DNA of 64,000 nt from the NCBI RefSeq assembly GCF_016909075.1, contig NZ_JAFBFC010000001.1, forward strand, positions 310,001 through 374,000, read 5' to 3'. The notes below the pieces were generated by a model. It saw nothing but the letters and a program-made list of their open reading frames with translations. It was not told the origin of the DNA and searched no databases. This document shows, one piece after another, positions 53,867 through 63,363 of the stretch. This DNA comes from Priestia iocasae. Lineage in GTDB: Bacteria; Bacillota; Bacilli; Bacillales; Bacillaceae_H. Numbering within the stretch: position 1 is the stretch's first letter; the number at the start of each line of letters is the position of its first letter. The position numbers and the translations under genes are program-made.

Positions 53867-54433
53867 ATGATACAAGTTATAGCAAGGTGGAAAAATGTGA
53901 AATATTTTGAGGTTAATGATCGGTTAGATGAATGTGTTGCTATTAAAAAAGGACAAGCCTCTATTTTGGTACAGTGGCATCTTTCGTCTACTACAAAAGA
54001 AATAATAAAAGAAAGCTTTGGTGTACATGTCACAGGAAAAAATATTGTGATTGTGATTTATGACACGACAGGAATTGCATTTAATGGTCACAATGCTCAT
54101 AGGCTTAAACAATACAGAAATATTAAAGGTAGAAATTGCTGTTTCATTCAGCACTTACCTGTAAATCAGACGTATACCCTGGATGTAGCCATTTACACAA
54201 AGAGCGGTCAATTATTTTCACTTATTCGCTCAAATGAAATTTATCTAGATGGACCTGCTAATGCAAATAGAAAGTATGATTCAGCTTGGAAACATATCCA
54301 TAAACGTTCTCCTAAATGGCAAGAAACCTTTAGTGCATATTCGTGTTATACGATTGATATGAATATGAAGGAGCAAAAGCGAGTAGGGAGATTGACTTTA
54401 AATCAAATAAATCAAAGTAAAAGATACGTGTGA
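53867..54433 (+). CDS. DUF4912-domain protein
   Basis: A 188-residue soluble protein. ILVQWHLSS, IVIVIYDTTGI, CCFIQHLPVNQTYTLDVAIYTKSGQLFSLIRSNEI follow the DUF4912 pattern found next to glycosyltransferases and starch/glycogen-like synthases. The role is unknown; a carbohydrate-binding fold is inferred. Ribosome site weak near 53855. Ends four bases into the next gene's open frame, so probably coupled to it. B. subtilis yqgL occupies the equivalent position. Confidence 0.7.
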   Translation: MIQVIARWKNVKYFEVNDRLDECVAIKKGQASILVQWHLSSTTKEIIKESFGVHVTGKNIVIVIYDTTGIAFNGHNAHRLKQYRNIKGRNCCFIQHLPVNQTYTLDVAIYTKSGQLFSLIRSNEIYLDGPANANRKYDSAWKHIHKRSPKWQETFSAYSCYTIDMNMKEQKRVGRLTLNQINQSKRYV

Positions 54434-54447
54434 AGGTGAGTGAGTAC

Positions 54448-55698
54448 ATGAAAAAAGAATACGAAAACAAAATGGATAGAAATGGTCAATCTACCTCTCA
54501 ACCTTTATGCATTTTAATGCTATCGTGGGAATTTCCACCTCATATTATCGGGGGATTAGCTCGCCATGTGTTTGATTTGTCTCGCGCTTTCGCAAGAGTG
54601 GGGCATGATGTCCATGTTATAACTGCTTTTGTAGAGGGCTTGCCTGTTTACGAGCGTCTATACGGTGTACACGTTTACCGAGTGAAAAGTTTGCAGCCTC
54701 ATCATGAAGATTTTCTAGCTTGGGTAAGTAGCTTAAATATTGCGATGACTCAAAAGGTTTTAAAGCTGTCAGAAAGTCTCTCCTTCGATTTAATTCATGC
54801 GCATGATTGGCTTGTTGGAGCCTCCGCTCGCGCCTTGAAAAAGAATATCAATAGACCTCTTATTACAACGATTCATGCAACAGAACATGGAAGGAATAAT
54901 GGAATCTTCACAGAAATGCAAAGATCTATACACGATCAAGAACATTCTTTGATACAAGATTCTGAAGCTATTATCGTTTGTAGTAACTACATGAAAGCGG
55001 AAATTACGCGTTTGTTTCATGTACTTGAGCAGAAGGTCTCGGTGTTTCCAAATGGAATTGATGTAGATATGATTGTGTCACATACGCGGTCTTTAAAAAT
55101 AAAAGACAAATTTCAGATTCATCCAGGTCCACTTGTATTTTCAATTGGAAGGATTGTGTATGAAAAGGGATTTAGTGTCTTAATAGAAGCTACTGAACAG
55201 CTAGTAAAAACGATACCAGATATACGAATAGTGATTGCAGGAAAAGGACCGTTACTGCATCATTATCGAGCGAATGTAATCGAAAAGAATCTGCAACAAC
55301 ATGTGTACTTTGTTGGTTATATTACAGATGAAGAGAGAAATCAACTTTTTCACTTGTGTGATGTCGCTGTATTTCCAAGCTTATATGAACCGTTTGGAAT
55401 TGTAGCATTAGAAGGTATGGTTGTTGGAAGGCCAACAATTGTTTCTGACACAGGTGGATTAAGTTCAATTGTAACACATGAAGTAACAGGTTTACTTTGT
55501 AAGCCTGGAGATGTATCGAGTTTAGCTCAAGGCTTAATGCGTGTACTATCAGACCCACTATTTTCTGCAATGATAGGAGCAAATGCGAAAAAAGAAGTAA
55601 CAGGTAAGTTTGGATGGGATGAAATTGCTTCTAAAACAAGTGAACTGTTTAAATGTAAAGTAAGCAAAAATAAAGCAGGGAAGGAAGAAGCAAATTGA
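54448..55698 (+). CDS. GT4-family glycosyltransferase
   Basis: GT-B fold retaining glycosyltransferase of about 416 residues. N-domain with ILMLSWEFPPHIIGGLARH (glycogen-synthase-like GGL loop), C-domain with FSIGRIVYEKGF, VIAGKGPL and the EPFGIVALEGMVVGRPTIVS EX7E motif. Donor probably an NDP-hexose; acceptor unknown. ATG at 54448 follows AAGGTG ten bases upstream; a GTG at 54430 lacks a ribosome site. The stop overlaps the TTG of the next gene. Confidence 0.88.
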   Translation: MKKEYENKMDRNGQSTSQPLCILMLSWEFPPHIIGGLARHVFDLSRAFARVGHDVHVITAFVEGLPVYERLYGVHVYRVKSLQPHHEDFLAWVSSLNIAMTQKVLKLSESLSFDLIHAHDWLVGASARALKKNINRPLITTIHATEHGRNNGIFTEMQRSIHDQEHSLIQDSEAIIVCSNYMKAEITRLFHVLEQKVSVFPNGIDVDMIVSHTRSLKIKDKFQIHPGPLVFSIGRIVYEKGFSVLIEATEQLVKTIPDIRIVIAGKGPLLHHYRANVIEKNLQQHVYFVGYITDEERNQLFHLCDVAVFPSLYEPFGIVALEGMVVGRPTIVSDTGGLSSIVTHEVTGLLCKPGDVSSLAQGLMRVLSDPLFSAMIGANAKKEVTGKFGWDEIASKTSELFKCKVSKNKAGKEEAN

Positions 55699-58013
55699 AA
55701 GGGATTATATTAGCTGGTGGTCAAGGGACAAGGCTAAAGCCTTTAACCGATGAAGTCCCGAAGCCAATGCTCCCTTTATGTGGGAAACCGGTGATGGAAT
55801 ATAGTATCGAACTTCTAAAAAAACATGGGATTACAGATATCGCTGTTACATTACACCACCTTCATCATCATATTACTTCGTATTTTGGAGACGGAAGTAA
55901 ATGGGGAGTAAGGCTTCATTATTTTATTGAAAAAGAGCCGTTAGGAACAGCTGGTAGTTTGAAGAATACTTGTGAGTTTATTGATGATCATTGTGTAGTT
56001 ATTAGTGGAGATGCGCTCACAGCCATCGATTTACAATCTGTTTTTACTTACCATCATCGGCAACAATCAGTGATGACCATTATTACAAAAGAAGTAGAAA
56101 GTCCTTTAGATTACGGCATGGTATTACGAAACGCTTCTGGATTTGTCGAAAAGTTCATTGAGAAACCAAGAAGAAATGAAGTAACGAGTAATCTGATTAA
56201 CACAGGTGTATACATTGTCACGAAAAAAGTCCTTCATTATATTGAAGAAAATAAGCCCTTTGATTTTAGTCTAGATCTCATCCCAGAGCTATTAAAAAGC
56301 AATGAAAAAGTTTGCAGCTATTTAACAGAAGACTATTGGATTGATATTGGTCAAATTCACCACTATCGACAGGCTAATTACGACTTGCTCAATCAAAAGC
56401 CCACTCTCACTTTTCCACTTTCTACATGTATAGAAGAAGACGTTATAATTGCAGAACAAGTCACCATCCACCCACCTGTTTATATAGGAAAAGGTGTAAC
56501 AATCCAAAAAGGAGCTACGATTGGTCCCTATACAACCATTGGATCAAATAGCTTGATCGGTTCATCTTCCTCTATCTCCTATAGTGTTTTATTAGAAAAT
56601 GTATTCGTAGGAGAAGAATGTCATCTCTATGAAGCAACCGTTGCTTCAAACGCCTCCATTCAACAACGTTCTACTTTATCTACGCTTGTGATAGGAGGGG
56701 ATTGTTTAAATAAAAGTGCCAATGAGCTCATGAAAAGCACGGAAAATCCTCTTTTCATAAATGGCAGAGTGATAGTGAACGCACAGGAAGGCAAATCTCC
56801 TCAAGCTGTTTTTCGGCTATGTCAAGCGTTGCGGATGAGTATGCCTAATGAAAGTGTCATTATAGTAGGTAGTGATGATGATAGGTGTGCTCATCTTTTT
56901 AGTAATATTCTTATGTCTGGTCTTCAATTGCAAAATTTCAAAGTATATACAGTTGGTGCGCTCCCTCTTCCGCAATTGCGATATCAAGTTACAAAAGAAG
57001 CAGCAGATTATATGATTTACGTTCACAGAGAGCCACATCGAGCAGGAAGCTTTCTTTGCTTAGAAATATATAATGAAACAGGCTGTCTTATTGATTCAAT
57101 GGTGGAGTGGAAAGTCGAAAAGCAGTACACATCTATGACAAACCTCGATGTTAAAATAGAGAATGTAAGCCCAATCTTAAAGCTTAAAAGTAACCAAAAG
57201 GATTATATTGACTATCTTATTCGGTCTATTAATGTATCGTCGGTCATTGGAGCAAATATTTCAATCATTGTTGTGGGCCCTTCCTTTATTAAGGAAATGG
57301 TTCACCATCTTTGCGACGAGTTGCGTATTACAAGATATGTGGCTTGTGGTAATGAAATAAACGAGGAGGACATCTCGGTACTGATTAAAAAGTATAGGGC
57401 AAGCTTTGCGATGATTATGGATGAAAAGGGCGAATTTTTCTCATTGTATGATGAAAATGGGCGAGTACTAACAGAGACAAACATATTAGCTCTTTACATT
57501 TATAGTGTAAGCCTTACAAAAAAACGTTCCATTATTCCTGTACCTGTTCATTATCCTTCATCTTTAGAACTACTTGCGAGTCGATTGCATGGAAAGTTAG
57601 TGAGGGTCAAATCTCAAAAGCGTGCTTTATTAAATGTGTTGGGCCCTATACATTTTCAAGTAGACGCATTGTATGCGCTATGTCAAATTATCGAATTGTT
57701 ATCTATTCAACTTCACTCCATATCAGCTCTTATTGAAACTGTTCCTAAGATTCATATTGAAAAAGAACATATATTTTGCCCATGGGAATCACAAGGTCTT
57801 GTTATGCGAAAGCTATTAGAAGAATTCAGTGATCAACAAATTGAGCTAATTGATGGAGTCAAAGTTTATCATCAAAATCGAGGTTGGACACTTATCTTAC
57901 CTCATGGAGAAATGCCGGCTTTAACCATTTATTCTGAAGCTACAAATGAATTGTTAGCAAAAGAGCTTTCAACATATGTTATGAGGAAAATTAGGGAGTA
58001 TCAGGAAAAATAA
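55695..58013 (+). CDS. sugar-1-phosphate nucleotidyltransferase fused to degenerate phosphomutase domain
   Basis: Protein of 772 residues. Residues 1-235 form a nucleotidyltransferase domain with GGQGTRLKPLTDEVPKPM (P-loop and Mg site) and the VISGDALTAID metal region; 240-345 are left-handed beta-helix hexapeptides; 365-772 resemble a phosphomannomutase/phosphoglucomutase tail. In that tail the phosphoserine loop TASHNP is replaced by YVHREPHRAG (about 440-449) and no DGDGDR-type metal loop is seen. Start TTG overlaps the GT4 stop. Likely supplies or senses an NDP-sugar for the adjacent glycosyltransferase. Confidence 0.85.
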   Translation: MKGIILAGGQGTRLKPLTDEVPKPMLPLCGKPVMEYSIELLKKHGITDIAVTLHHLHHHITSYFGDGSKWGVRLHYFIEKEPLGTAGSLKNTCEFIDDHCVVISGDALTAIDLQSVFTYHHRQQSVMTIITKEVESPLDYGMVLRNASGFVEKFIEKPRRNEVTSNLINTGVYIVTKKVLHYIEENKPFDFSLDLIPELLKSNEKVCSYLTEDYWIDIGQIHHYRQANYDLLNQKPTLTFPLSTCIEEDVIIAEQVTIHPPVYIGKGVTIQKGATIGPYTTIGSNSLIGSSSSISYSVLLENVFVGEECHLYEATVASNASIQQRSTLSTLVIGGDCLNKSANELMKSTENPLFINGRVIVNAQEGKSPQAVFRLCQALRMSMPNESVIIVGSDDDRCAHLFSNILMSGLQLQNFKVYTVGALPLPQLRYQVTKEAADYMIYVHREPHRAGSFLCLEIYNETGCLIDSMVEWKVEKQYTSMTNLDVKIENVSPILKLKSNQKDYIDYLIRSINVSSVIGANISIIVVGPSFIKEMVHHLCDELRITRYVACGNEINEEDISVLIKKYRASFAMIMDEKGEFFSLYDENGRVLTETNILALYIYSVSLTKKRSIIPVPVHYPSSLELLASRLHGKLVRVKSQKRALLNVLGPIHFQVDALYALCQIIELLSIQLHSISALIETVPKIHIEKEHIFCPWESQGLVMRKLLEEFSDQQIELIDGVKVYHQNRGWTLILPHGEMPALTIYSEATNELLAKELSTYVMRKIREYQEK

Positions 58014-58171
58014 CATCATAAATTATTTTTAGCTCATCATGCTAGACAATGGGAAGAAGAAATTTAATATGTGAAATTGCATTCTTCATAAAAACAGACT
58101 AGAATTTCAAAATGAAAAGTGATATTATAGTATAGTCTGATTTATGTTCTTAATGTTTGGAGGGAAAATAG

Positions 58172-58321
58172 ATGCGTGTAAACATTACATTAGCTTGTAC
58201 TGAAACTGGTGATCGTAACTACATCACAAAGAAAAATAAGCGTAACAACCCAGATCGTCTTGAGTTAAAGAAATACAGCCCAAGACTTAAAAAAGTAACG
58301 CTTCACCGTGAAACAAAGTAA
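58172..58321 (+). CDS. rpmG: 50S ribosomal protein L33, cysteine-poor form
   Basis: A 49-residue protein: [19 protein letters not shown] start, [17 protein letters not shown] end. Only one cysteine is present, so this is the zinc-free (C-minus) form, like RpmGA of B. subtilis. TTTGGAGGGAAAATAG precedes ATG. Too short to be among the long frames. A terminator follows. Confidence 0.96.
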   Translation: MRVNITLACTETGDRNYITKKNKRNNPDRLELKKYSPRLKKVTLHRETK

Positions 58322-58322
58322 G

Positions 58323-58353
58323 CAGTAGGATGTTATTCCTACTGTTTTTTTTA
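58323..58353 (+). terminator. rpmG terminator
   Basis: CAGTAGGA pairs with TCCTACTG around TGTTAT, then an eight-base T-run. Confidence 0.9.
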
Positions 58354-58397
58354 TAGGTTCTTTCAATCTCGAATAGATAGGTGAGGAGATGATGAAA

Positions 58398-58961
58398 GTG
58401 AAAGCAATATGGCGAAAAAAAATGAAACAACAATTAAATGAAATAGATGAGCTTACATATAACATTTTCTCAAAAGATATTATGGACGTGTTATGTCAAT
58501 CTTCGTACTGGAAAGAAGCAAAGACGATTGGTGTAACCATTTCTAGAGGTAGAGAAGTGGCAACAAATGAAATTATTAAGAAGGCGTGGGATGAGGGGAA
58601 GCATGTAGTGGTTCCAAAATGTAACCCAAAAGAAAATGTCATGACGTTTTATGAAATTACATCATTTTCTCAATTAGAAACGGTTTATTTTGGGTTGCAA
58701 GAGCCAATTGTACAAAAAACAAAGAAGTATTTTCCAAATCAAATTGATTTAATCATCGCACCAGGGATTGTGTTTGACCAAAATGGCTATCGAATCGGAT
58801 ATGGTGGAGGCTATTACGATCGGTATTTGGCTGAATTTAACGGAGAAGTCATTGCACTTGCTTTTTCACTTCAAGTAGTAGAAGAAGTTCCTTACGAAGA
58901 ACATGATCTTCCTGTGAAAGCACTCGTTACAGAACAGGGGATTATTCATTGTGATGATTGA
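58398..58961 (+). CDS. yqgN: 5-formyltetrahydrofolate cyclo-ligase
   Basis: ATP-dependent enzyme converting 5-formyl-THF to 5,10-methenyl-THF. The nucleotide/Mg loop GYGGGYYDRYLA is in the C-terminal part; PKCNPKENVMTFYEI and IAPGIVFDQNGYRIG are typical. ATGs at 58389 and 58392 abut the GAGGAG sequence, so the GTG at 58398, nine bases downstream, is preferred (about 187 residues); a start at 58389 would add three residues. The stop overlaps the next gene. Confidence 0.93.
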   Translation: MKAIWRKKMKQQLNEIDELTYNIFSKDIMDVLCQSSYWKEAKTIGVTISRGREVATNEIIKKAWDEGKHVVVPKCNPKENVMTFYEITSFSQLETVYFGLQEPIVQKTKKYFPNQIDLIIAPGIVFDQNGYRIGYGGGYYDRYLAEFNGEVIALAFSLQVVEEVPYEEHDLPVKALVTEQGIIHCDD

Positions 58962-59748
58962 AGGCCTGTTCGTTTATGTTGTTATTATCCTTGTTGCTCT
59001 CTTTGGCTATCTTGTACATTCATTGTCTGGATCAGGAGCAGTAGCGGCTGCTCTTGTAGGAATCTCTATCTATATAGGCTATGAGATTGAAGGGCTTATT
59101 GTATTAGGTGTATTCTTTGGTACGTCTACCTTATGGAGTAAATATAAAAGGGAAAAGAAGCGTGACTTAACAGAAAAAGTTGAAAAAGGTGATAGACGAG
59201 ATTGGATTCAAGTCTTTGCAAATGGTGGAATAGCAGCGTTGATTAGCATATGCTACGCATTTAGTGGGTGGAGTAGTCTTGTGTATCTGTTTCTCATTAG
59301 CCTAGCCGCTGCTAATTCTGACACATGGGCTTCAGAAATTGGTTCATTAAGCAAACGAGCACCTTTTTTTATTTTATCGTTTAAGCGAGTTGAAAAAGGA
59401 ACATCAGGAGCGGTTTCGTTGTTAGGAACATGTGCAGCTTTAGCTGGTTCATTTGTAATTGGTTATATAGGATACTTATTGTTTGAGCCTATTCATTTTT
59501 ATTCTCTGTTATTTGTAACATTGTTTGGCTTTTTGGGAAATTTATTCGATACCTTGCTTGGTGCGACAATTCAAGTCGTTTATCGTTGTTCAGTCTGTTC
59601 GATTAAAACGGAACGTACATTGCATTGCGGAATAACAACAGTAAAAGAGAAAGGTTGGACGTTTTTTAATAATGATGTCGTGAATGTAACTGCGATTATT
59701 CTTTCAACGGTCATTGGTGGGATTGCTGTCCAACTGTTTCTCACTTAA
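58951..59748 (+). CDS. DUF92 integral membrane protein
   Basis: Polytopic protein of 265 residues, DUF92 family, which also contains plant phytyl-phosphate kinase and prenyl-phosphate kinase-like proteins. SGAVAAALVGISIY, AAANSDTWASEIGSLSKRAP and GFLGNLFDTLLGATIQ are the conserved family segments; a CSVC and HCG pair near the C-terminus could bind metal. Starts GTG (or ATG three bases later) with AGGGG upstream, overlapping the yqgN stop by 11 bases. Activity not established. Confidence 0.85.
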   Translation: MMIEGLFVYVVIILVALFGYLVHSLSGSGAVAAALVGISIYIGYEIEGLIVLGVFFGTSTLWSKYKREKKRDLTEKVEKGDRRDWIQVFANGGIAALISICYAFSGWSSLVYLFLISLAAANSDTWASEIGSLSKRAPFFILSFKRVEKGTSGAVSLLGTCAALAGSFVIGYIGYLLFEPIHFYSLLFVTLFGFLGNLFDTLLGATIQVVYRCSVCSIKTERTLHCGITTVKEKGWTFFNNDVVNVTAIILSTVIGGIAVQLFLT

Positions 59749-59841
59749 CTTGTATGCATGTGGACTTTCATCTATAAAACATACTGTGGAAGGGATAAAG
59801 TTATATAAATGGAGCAAGTTAATAGTAAGGAGGTCGTGAGA

Positions 59842-60024
59842 GTGCAACGTATCTTACTAGTAATACTTGGACTGCTTCTTCTTATTGTAAGCTATCGAAT
59901 GAGATACCGTGTCGTCAACCTTATTTTAGGAAGTTCAGCGATTAGAAGTTTGGCCATTCGCTCATTATTAAATATCCCTTATGTAAAAGATAAGCTACTT
60001 GGGCAAGTATTTCGTTATTCATAA
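59842..60024 (+). CDS. yqgO: YqgO, small membrane protein
   Basis: A 60-residue protein with one span (about 4-20) and an Arg-rich C-half (SYRMRYRVVNLILG, RSLAIRSLLNIPY). The GTG at 59842 is chosen because AAGGAGG ends eight bases before it and the product length then equals that of B. subtilis YqgO; a 71-codon frame from 59809 contains this ribosome site inside it. Function unknown. Confidence 0.7.
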   Translation: MQRILLVILGLLLLIVSYRMRYRVVNLILGSSAIRSLAIRSLLNIPYVKDKLLGQVFRYS

Positions 60025-60039
60025 TGAATGAAAGTAAAA

Positions 60040-60088
60040 AACAAAGGGTGAGCAGAACCTATACAGGGGACCGCTCACCCTTTGTTTA
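60040..60088 (+). terminator. yqgO terminator
   Basis: AACAAAGGGTGAGC pairs with GCTCACCCTTTGTT across a 19-nt loop, then TATT. Confidence 0.8.
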
Positions 60089-60235
60089 TTAAGTATAAAA
60101 GGTTGCTTTTTCGTTTATTTTCTGACATCGTTAAGAAGAATAAATGCATATGAATCCTTATTTTGTAGGGTTAAACCGTATACGTGATAGGTAAGCCTTT
60201 GAAAAGGGAGTTAAGAGTTATAGAATAAGTTTTGA

Positions 60236-60260
60236 AGGTTGCTTTTTAAAGAAGCAACCT
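60236..60260 (+). repeat. AGGTTGCTT inverted repeat
   Basis: AGGTTGCTT (60236-60244) pairs with AAGCAACCT (60252-60260). No T-run follows (GTCGCTCTTT). The left arm is repeated in direct orientation at about 60099-60107. Confidence 0.65.
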
Positions 60261-60403
60261 GTCGCTCTTTAATTGAACTTATGTAGACTCAGTTCGATTG
60301 CAACATCATTAGCATAAACTGATGAATGACTGATCTTGTTTATTGCATTTACAAGCCTTTTTATAATGGATTTTTAAATTGACTAAAGGGAGGGTTCGTA
60401 TTT

Positions 60404-61933
60404 ATGAAGCAGGATCTTCGTTATTGGAAAATCATAGAAGGTCTTTTAAGTAATGAGGCTTATCATCTTTTATATGCTTCTGAAGATTTGTCTCAAATAT
60501 GGTTTGAAACAAATAAAAATCGAAAAACAACGTTATTTCGCATTGTAAGGAAGGATTTTACATGGTCTAATTTGCTTGAGAAAGATATTGATTACGTACA
60601 TAAAAGAGCCGTGTCTCTGCGAAAGCAATGGTTGAAAAAAGAGTTATTTATCCAAAATGTTTACATAGTTGATGATTATCCCCTTAATGATTGGGAGGCC
60701 GTTGCAGGCTCATATGAAAAAAAAGACAAGATTCTCATTGATACCATCTTATTAACAGAGCAAGAGGATGAAGGAAGTTATGAACAATTTGCACGCAATA
60801 TGAATGTTGCTTATTATGCACAACAAATGGAAGACTACGAAAGCTATTTATATAGTGAGAAAGTGAAACAAGCAGTGATTCAATCGATTCGGGAAGAAAA
60901 GAGCAAAGAGAAAGAGCTATTTAATAGAGGCAAGCCATTCTTTGCTTATGTTTTTTTAGCTGTTCAAGTCGCAATGTTTTTCTTTTTAGAATTAAAAGGT
61001 GGAAGTGAAAATAATTTAACATTGCTTGAATATGGAGCTAAGTATAATCCGTACATAATACAAGGAGAATGGTGGAGATTCTTTACACCAATCGTACTCC
61101 ATATTGGATTTCTTCATTTGCTAATGAATAGTTTTGCTTTGTATTATTTAGGTCCGTTAGTGGAAAGGGTATATGGAAACTTTCGGTTTTTATTGATTTA
61201 CTTGTTTGCTGGGTTTGCAGGCACATTAGGAAGCTTTGTTTTTAGTTCCTCTTTATCAGCAGGAGCTTCAGGTGCAATTTTCGGATGTTTTGGAGCCTTA
61301 TTGTTTATTGGCAGAGCGTATCCCAAATTATTTCTCCGTACAATGGGATATAACATTATCATGGTCATTGTTATCAACCTCGTGTTTGGATTTGTTGTTC
61401 CAGGTATCGATAATGCAGGTCATATTGGTGGATTAATAGGAGGTTTTCTTGCTGCAAGTATTGTTCATTTACCGACACATAAACGAATTAGAACACAGTT
61501 TATATCGTTTCTGACAACAATTGCGTTAACGGTAGCTTTATTGATATATGGGTTTAATGAGCAAAATGTTGAGAAGGATACAGATTCAGCATTAATGATT
61601 GCTTCTCAATATATTCAAAAAGAAGAGTATAGCAAGGTGAACCGAGTGTTGACGCCATTCATCGATGGAAATAGCAAAGATAGCCGCGTTTATTTTTTGG
61701 CATCTATTGTTGAATTTCAGGAAAACGACTTAAATCAGGCAAGGCAGTATTTAGAGTCTGCTGTTCAATACAATAATCAGTTTCATGAAGCACATTATAA
61801 TTTAGCTCTCATTTATAGTGAGATGAATGAGACAGAAAAAGCGAAAGAAGCCGTCAACAAAGCCGTACAGCTTGATTCAAGTAATGAGAAATATAATCAG
61901 CTATGGGGAAAACTTCACAATAAACCGTCTTGA
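60404..61933 (+). CDS. gluP: rhomboid protease GluP
   Basis: Intramembrane serine protease of 509 residues. A cytosolic N-domain (about 1-175), seven spans (about 180-385) and a C-terminal TPR region (ASQYIQKEEYSKVNRVL, EAHYNLALIYSEMNE, residues 395-505). Catalytic serine S289 in GASGAIFG and histidine H340 in GHIGGLIGG. The B. subtilis enzyme affects glucose export and cell division. Ribosome site AGGGAGGGTTC. Followed by yqgQ and glcK as in B. subtilis. Confidence 0.95.
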   Translation: MKQDLRYWKIIEGLLSNEAYHLLYASEDLSQIWFETNKNRKTTLFRIVRKDFTWSNLLEKDIDYVHKRAVSLRKQWLKKELFIQNVYIVDDYPLNDWEAVAGSYEKKDKILIDTILLTEQEDEGSYEQFARNMNVAYYAQQMEDYESYLYSEKVKQAVIQSIREEKSKEKELFNRGKPFFAYVFLAVQVAMFFFLELKGGSENNLTLLEYGAKYNPYIIQGEWWRFFTPIVLHIGFLHLLMNSFALYYLGPLVERVYGNFRFLLIYLFAGFAGTLGSFVFSSSLSAGASGAIFGCFGALLFIGRAYPKLFLRTMGYNIIMVIVINLVFGFVVPGIDNAGHIGGLIGGFLAASIVHLPTHKRIRTQFISFLTTIALTVALLIYGFNEQNVEKDTDSALMIASQYIQKEEYSKVNRVLTPFIDGNSKDSRVYFLASIVEFQENDLNQARQYLESAVQYNNQFHEAHYNLALIYSEMNETEKAKEAVNKAVQLDSSNEKYNQLWGKLHNKPS

Positions 61934-61997
61934 CGTAAGGCTAGTTTCCTTTATACTTTATGTATATGTAAACGTTTAAGGTAAATGGGTGAAAAAG

Positions 61998-62213
61998 ATG
62001 AAAACGTTATATGATGTTCAGCAGTTTTTAAAATCTTTTGGCACAATAATATATGTCGGAGATCGTCTTGCAGATCTTGAACTAATGGAAGAAGAGTTAA
62101 AAGAGCTTTTTCATTCTAAATTAATTGATATTCAAGATTTTCAAATGGCTCTCTTGTTAGTTCGCCAAGAGTTACAATTACAAAAAGAAAAAAGGATGAG
62201 TCAGAATGGATGA
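61998..62213 (+). CDS. yqgQ: YqgQ (DUF910) small protein
   Basis: A 71-residue helical protein: [24 protein letters not shown] start region, DUF910/YqgQ family, fold resembles a nucleic-acid-binding helix bundle; function unknown. The ATG at 61998 equals the B. subtilis start and lies six bases after GGGTG; three upstream codons from GTG are rejected. Overlaps glcK by eight bases. Confidence 0.9.
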   Translation: MKTLYDVQQFLKSFGTIIYVGDRLADLELMEEELKELFHSKLIDIQDFQMALLLVRQELQLQKEKRMSQNG

Positions 62214-63180
62214 AAAATGGTTAGTTGGTGTTGATTTAGGTGGAACAACGATTAAGATGGCCTTTATTAATCATTATGGGGAAATCATTCATAAATGGGA
62301 AATAGACACAGACATTAGTGAGCAAGGTCGAAACATTCCAACAGACATTGCAAAGTCTATCGATAAAACGATTATCGAATTAGGCCGTGATAAGAGTCAA
62401 TTAGTGGGAATCGGAATTGGAGCTCCAGGTCCGGTAAACTTTGCAAACGGTTCAATTGAAGTAGCAGTTAATTTAGGATGGGAAAAGTTCCCGATTAAAG
62501 ATATTTTAGAAGTAGAAGCATCTGTACCAGTGGTTGTAGACAATGATGCAAATATTGCTGCAATCGGTGAAATGTGGAAGGGTGCTGGAGATGGCGCGAA
62601 GGATTTACTGTGCGTTACTCTTGGTACAGGTGTCGGTGGTGGTGTAATTGCCAATGGTGAAATTGTACATGGTGTAAACGGTGCTGCTGGAGAAATTGGC
62701 CACATTACATCTGTCCCTGAAGGCGGAGCACCTTGCAACTGTGGAAAAACAGGCTGTTTGGAAACAATTGCATCGGCTACAGGGGTTGTTCGATTGGCAA
62801 TGGAAGAGTTATCAAACACAACGACAACTAGTTCGTTGCGTGATGATTACACTCAAAGTGGTCAACTGACAGCAAAAATGGTATTTGATGCAGCAAGAGA
62901 AAGTGATGAATTAGCTGTTAAAATTGTAGACAAGCTTGCATTTCATTTAGGATTGGCATTAGCAAATGCAGCGAATGCTTTAAACCCTGAAAAAATTGTT
63001 CTTGGTGGAGGCGTATCAAAAGCTGGAGATGTCTTGTTAAATCCAGTCAGATCTTATTTTGATCGTTTTGCTTTTCCGAGGGTATCACAGGGAGTTGAAT
63101 TAACCATTGCAACGCTAGGTAATGATGCAGGTGTCATTGGTGGAGCTTGGTTAGTGAAAACAAAAATTGCGTCTGTATAA
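62206..63180 (+). CDS. glcK: glucokinase (ROK family)
   Basis: Phosphorylates intracellular glucose. ROK domain of 324 residues: ATP loop [11 protein letters not shown] (9-19), [11 protein letters not shown] catalytic Asp segment, GAAGEIGHI, and zinc site [19 protein letters not shown] is the ribosome site. Operon gluP-yqgQ-glcK. Confidence 0.96.
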   Translation: MDEKWLVGVDLGGTTIKMAFINHYGEIIHKWEIDTDISEQGRNIPTDIAKSIDKTIIELGRDKSQLVGIGIGAPGPVNFANGSIEVAVNLGWEKFPIKDILEVEASVPVVVDNDANIAAIGEMWKGAGDGAKDLLCVTLGTGVGGGVIANGEIVHGVNGAAGEIGHITSVPEGGAPCNCGKTGCLETIASATGVVRLAMEELSNTTTTSSLRDDYTQSGQLTAKMVFDAARESDELAVKIVDKLAFHLGLALANAANALNPEKIVLGGGVSKAGDVLLNPVRSYFDRFAFPRVSQGVELTIATLGNDAGVIGGAWLVKTKIASV

Positions 63181-63241
63181 ATAGAGTTAGAAAATATACC
63201 ATGACAAGAGAAGGGGCATTCACTTACGGAGGGTATCTAAG

Positions 63242-63337
63242 ATGGAATGCACAAGCCTCGAATCCCCGTCTGTGAAGAAAAATTCTCTTTTGAAGAAACA
63301 TAGGTTGAGTTATGAAATAATAGGTTTACTATTTTAA
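63242..63337 (+). CDS. possible small peptide, 31 residues
   Basis: MECTSLESPSVKKNSLLKKH... with GGAGGG eight bases before the ATG, and a terminator 27 bases after its stop. Not recognised. Amphipathic, basic centre and hydrophobic end (EIIGLLF). The ribosome site and terminator are the only support. Confidence 0.35.
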   Translation: MECTSLESPSVKKNSLLKKHRLSYEIIGLLF

Positions 63338-63363
63338 AACTCAGGGTATAAAATAGTAGCTTG

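Larger units (their letters stand above)
60025..60403. other. yqgO-gluP intergenic region
   Basis: 379 bp with a terminator at 60040-60088, a second hairpin at 60236-60260, a repeat of AAGGTTGCTTTTT (60099 and 60235 areas) and a perfect TATAAT at 60362-60367 before gluP. No gene supported. Confidence 0.6.
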
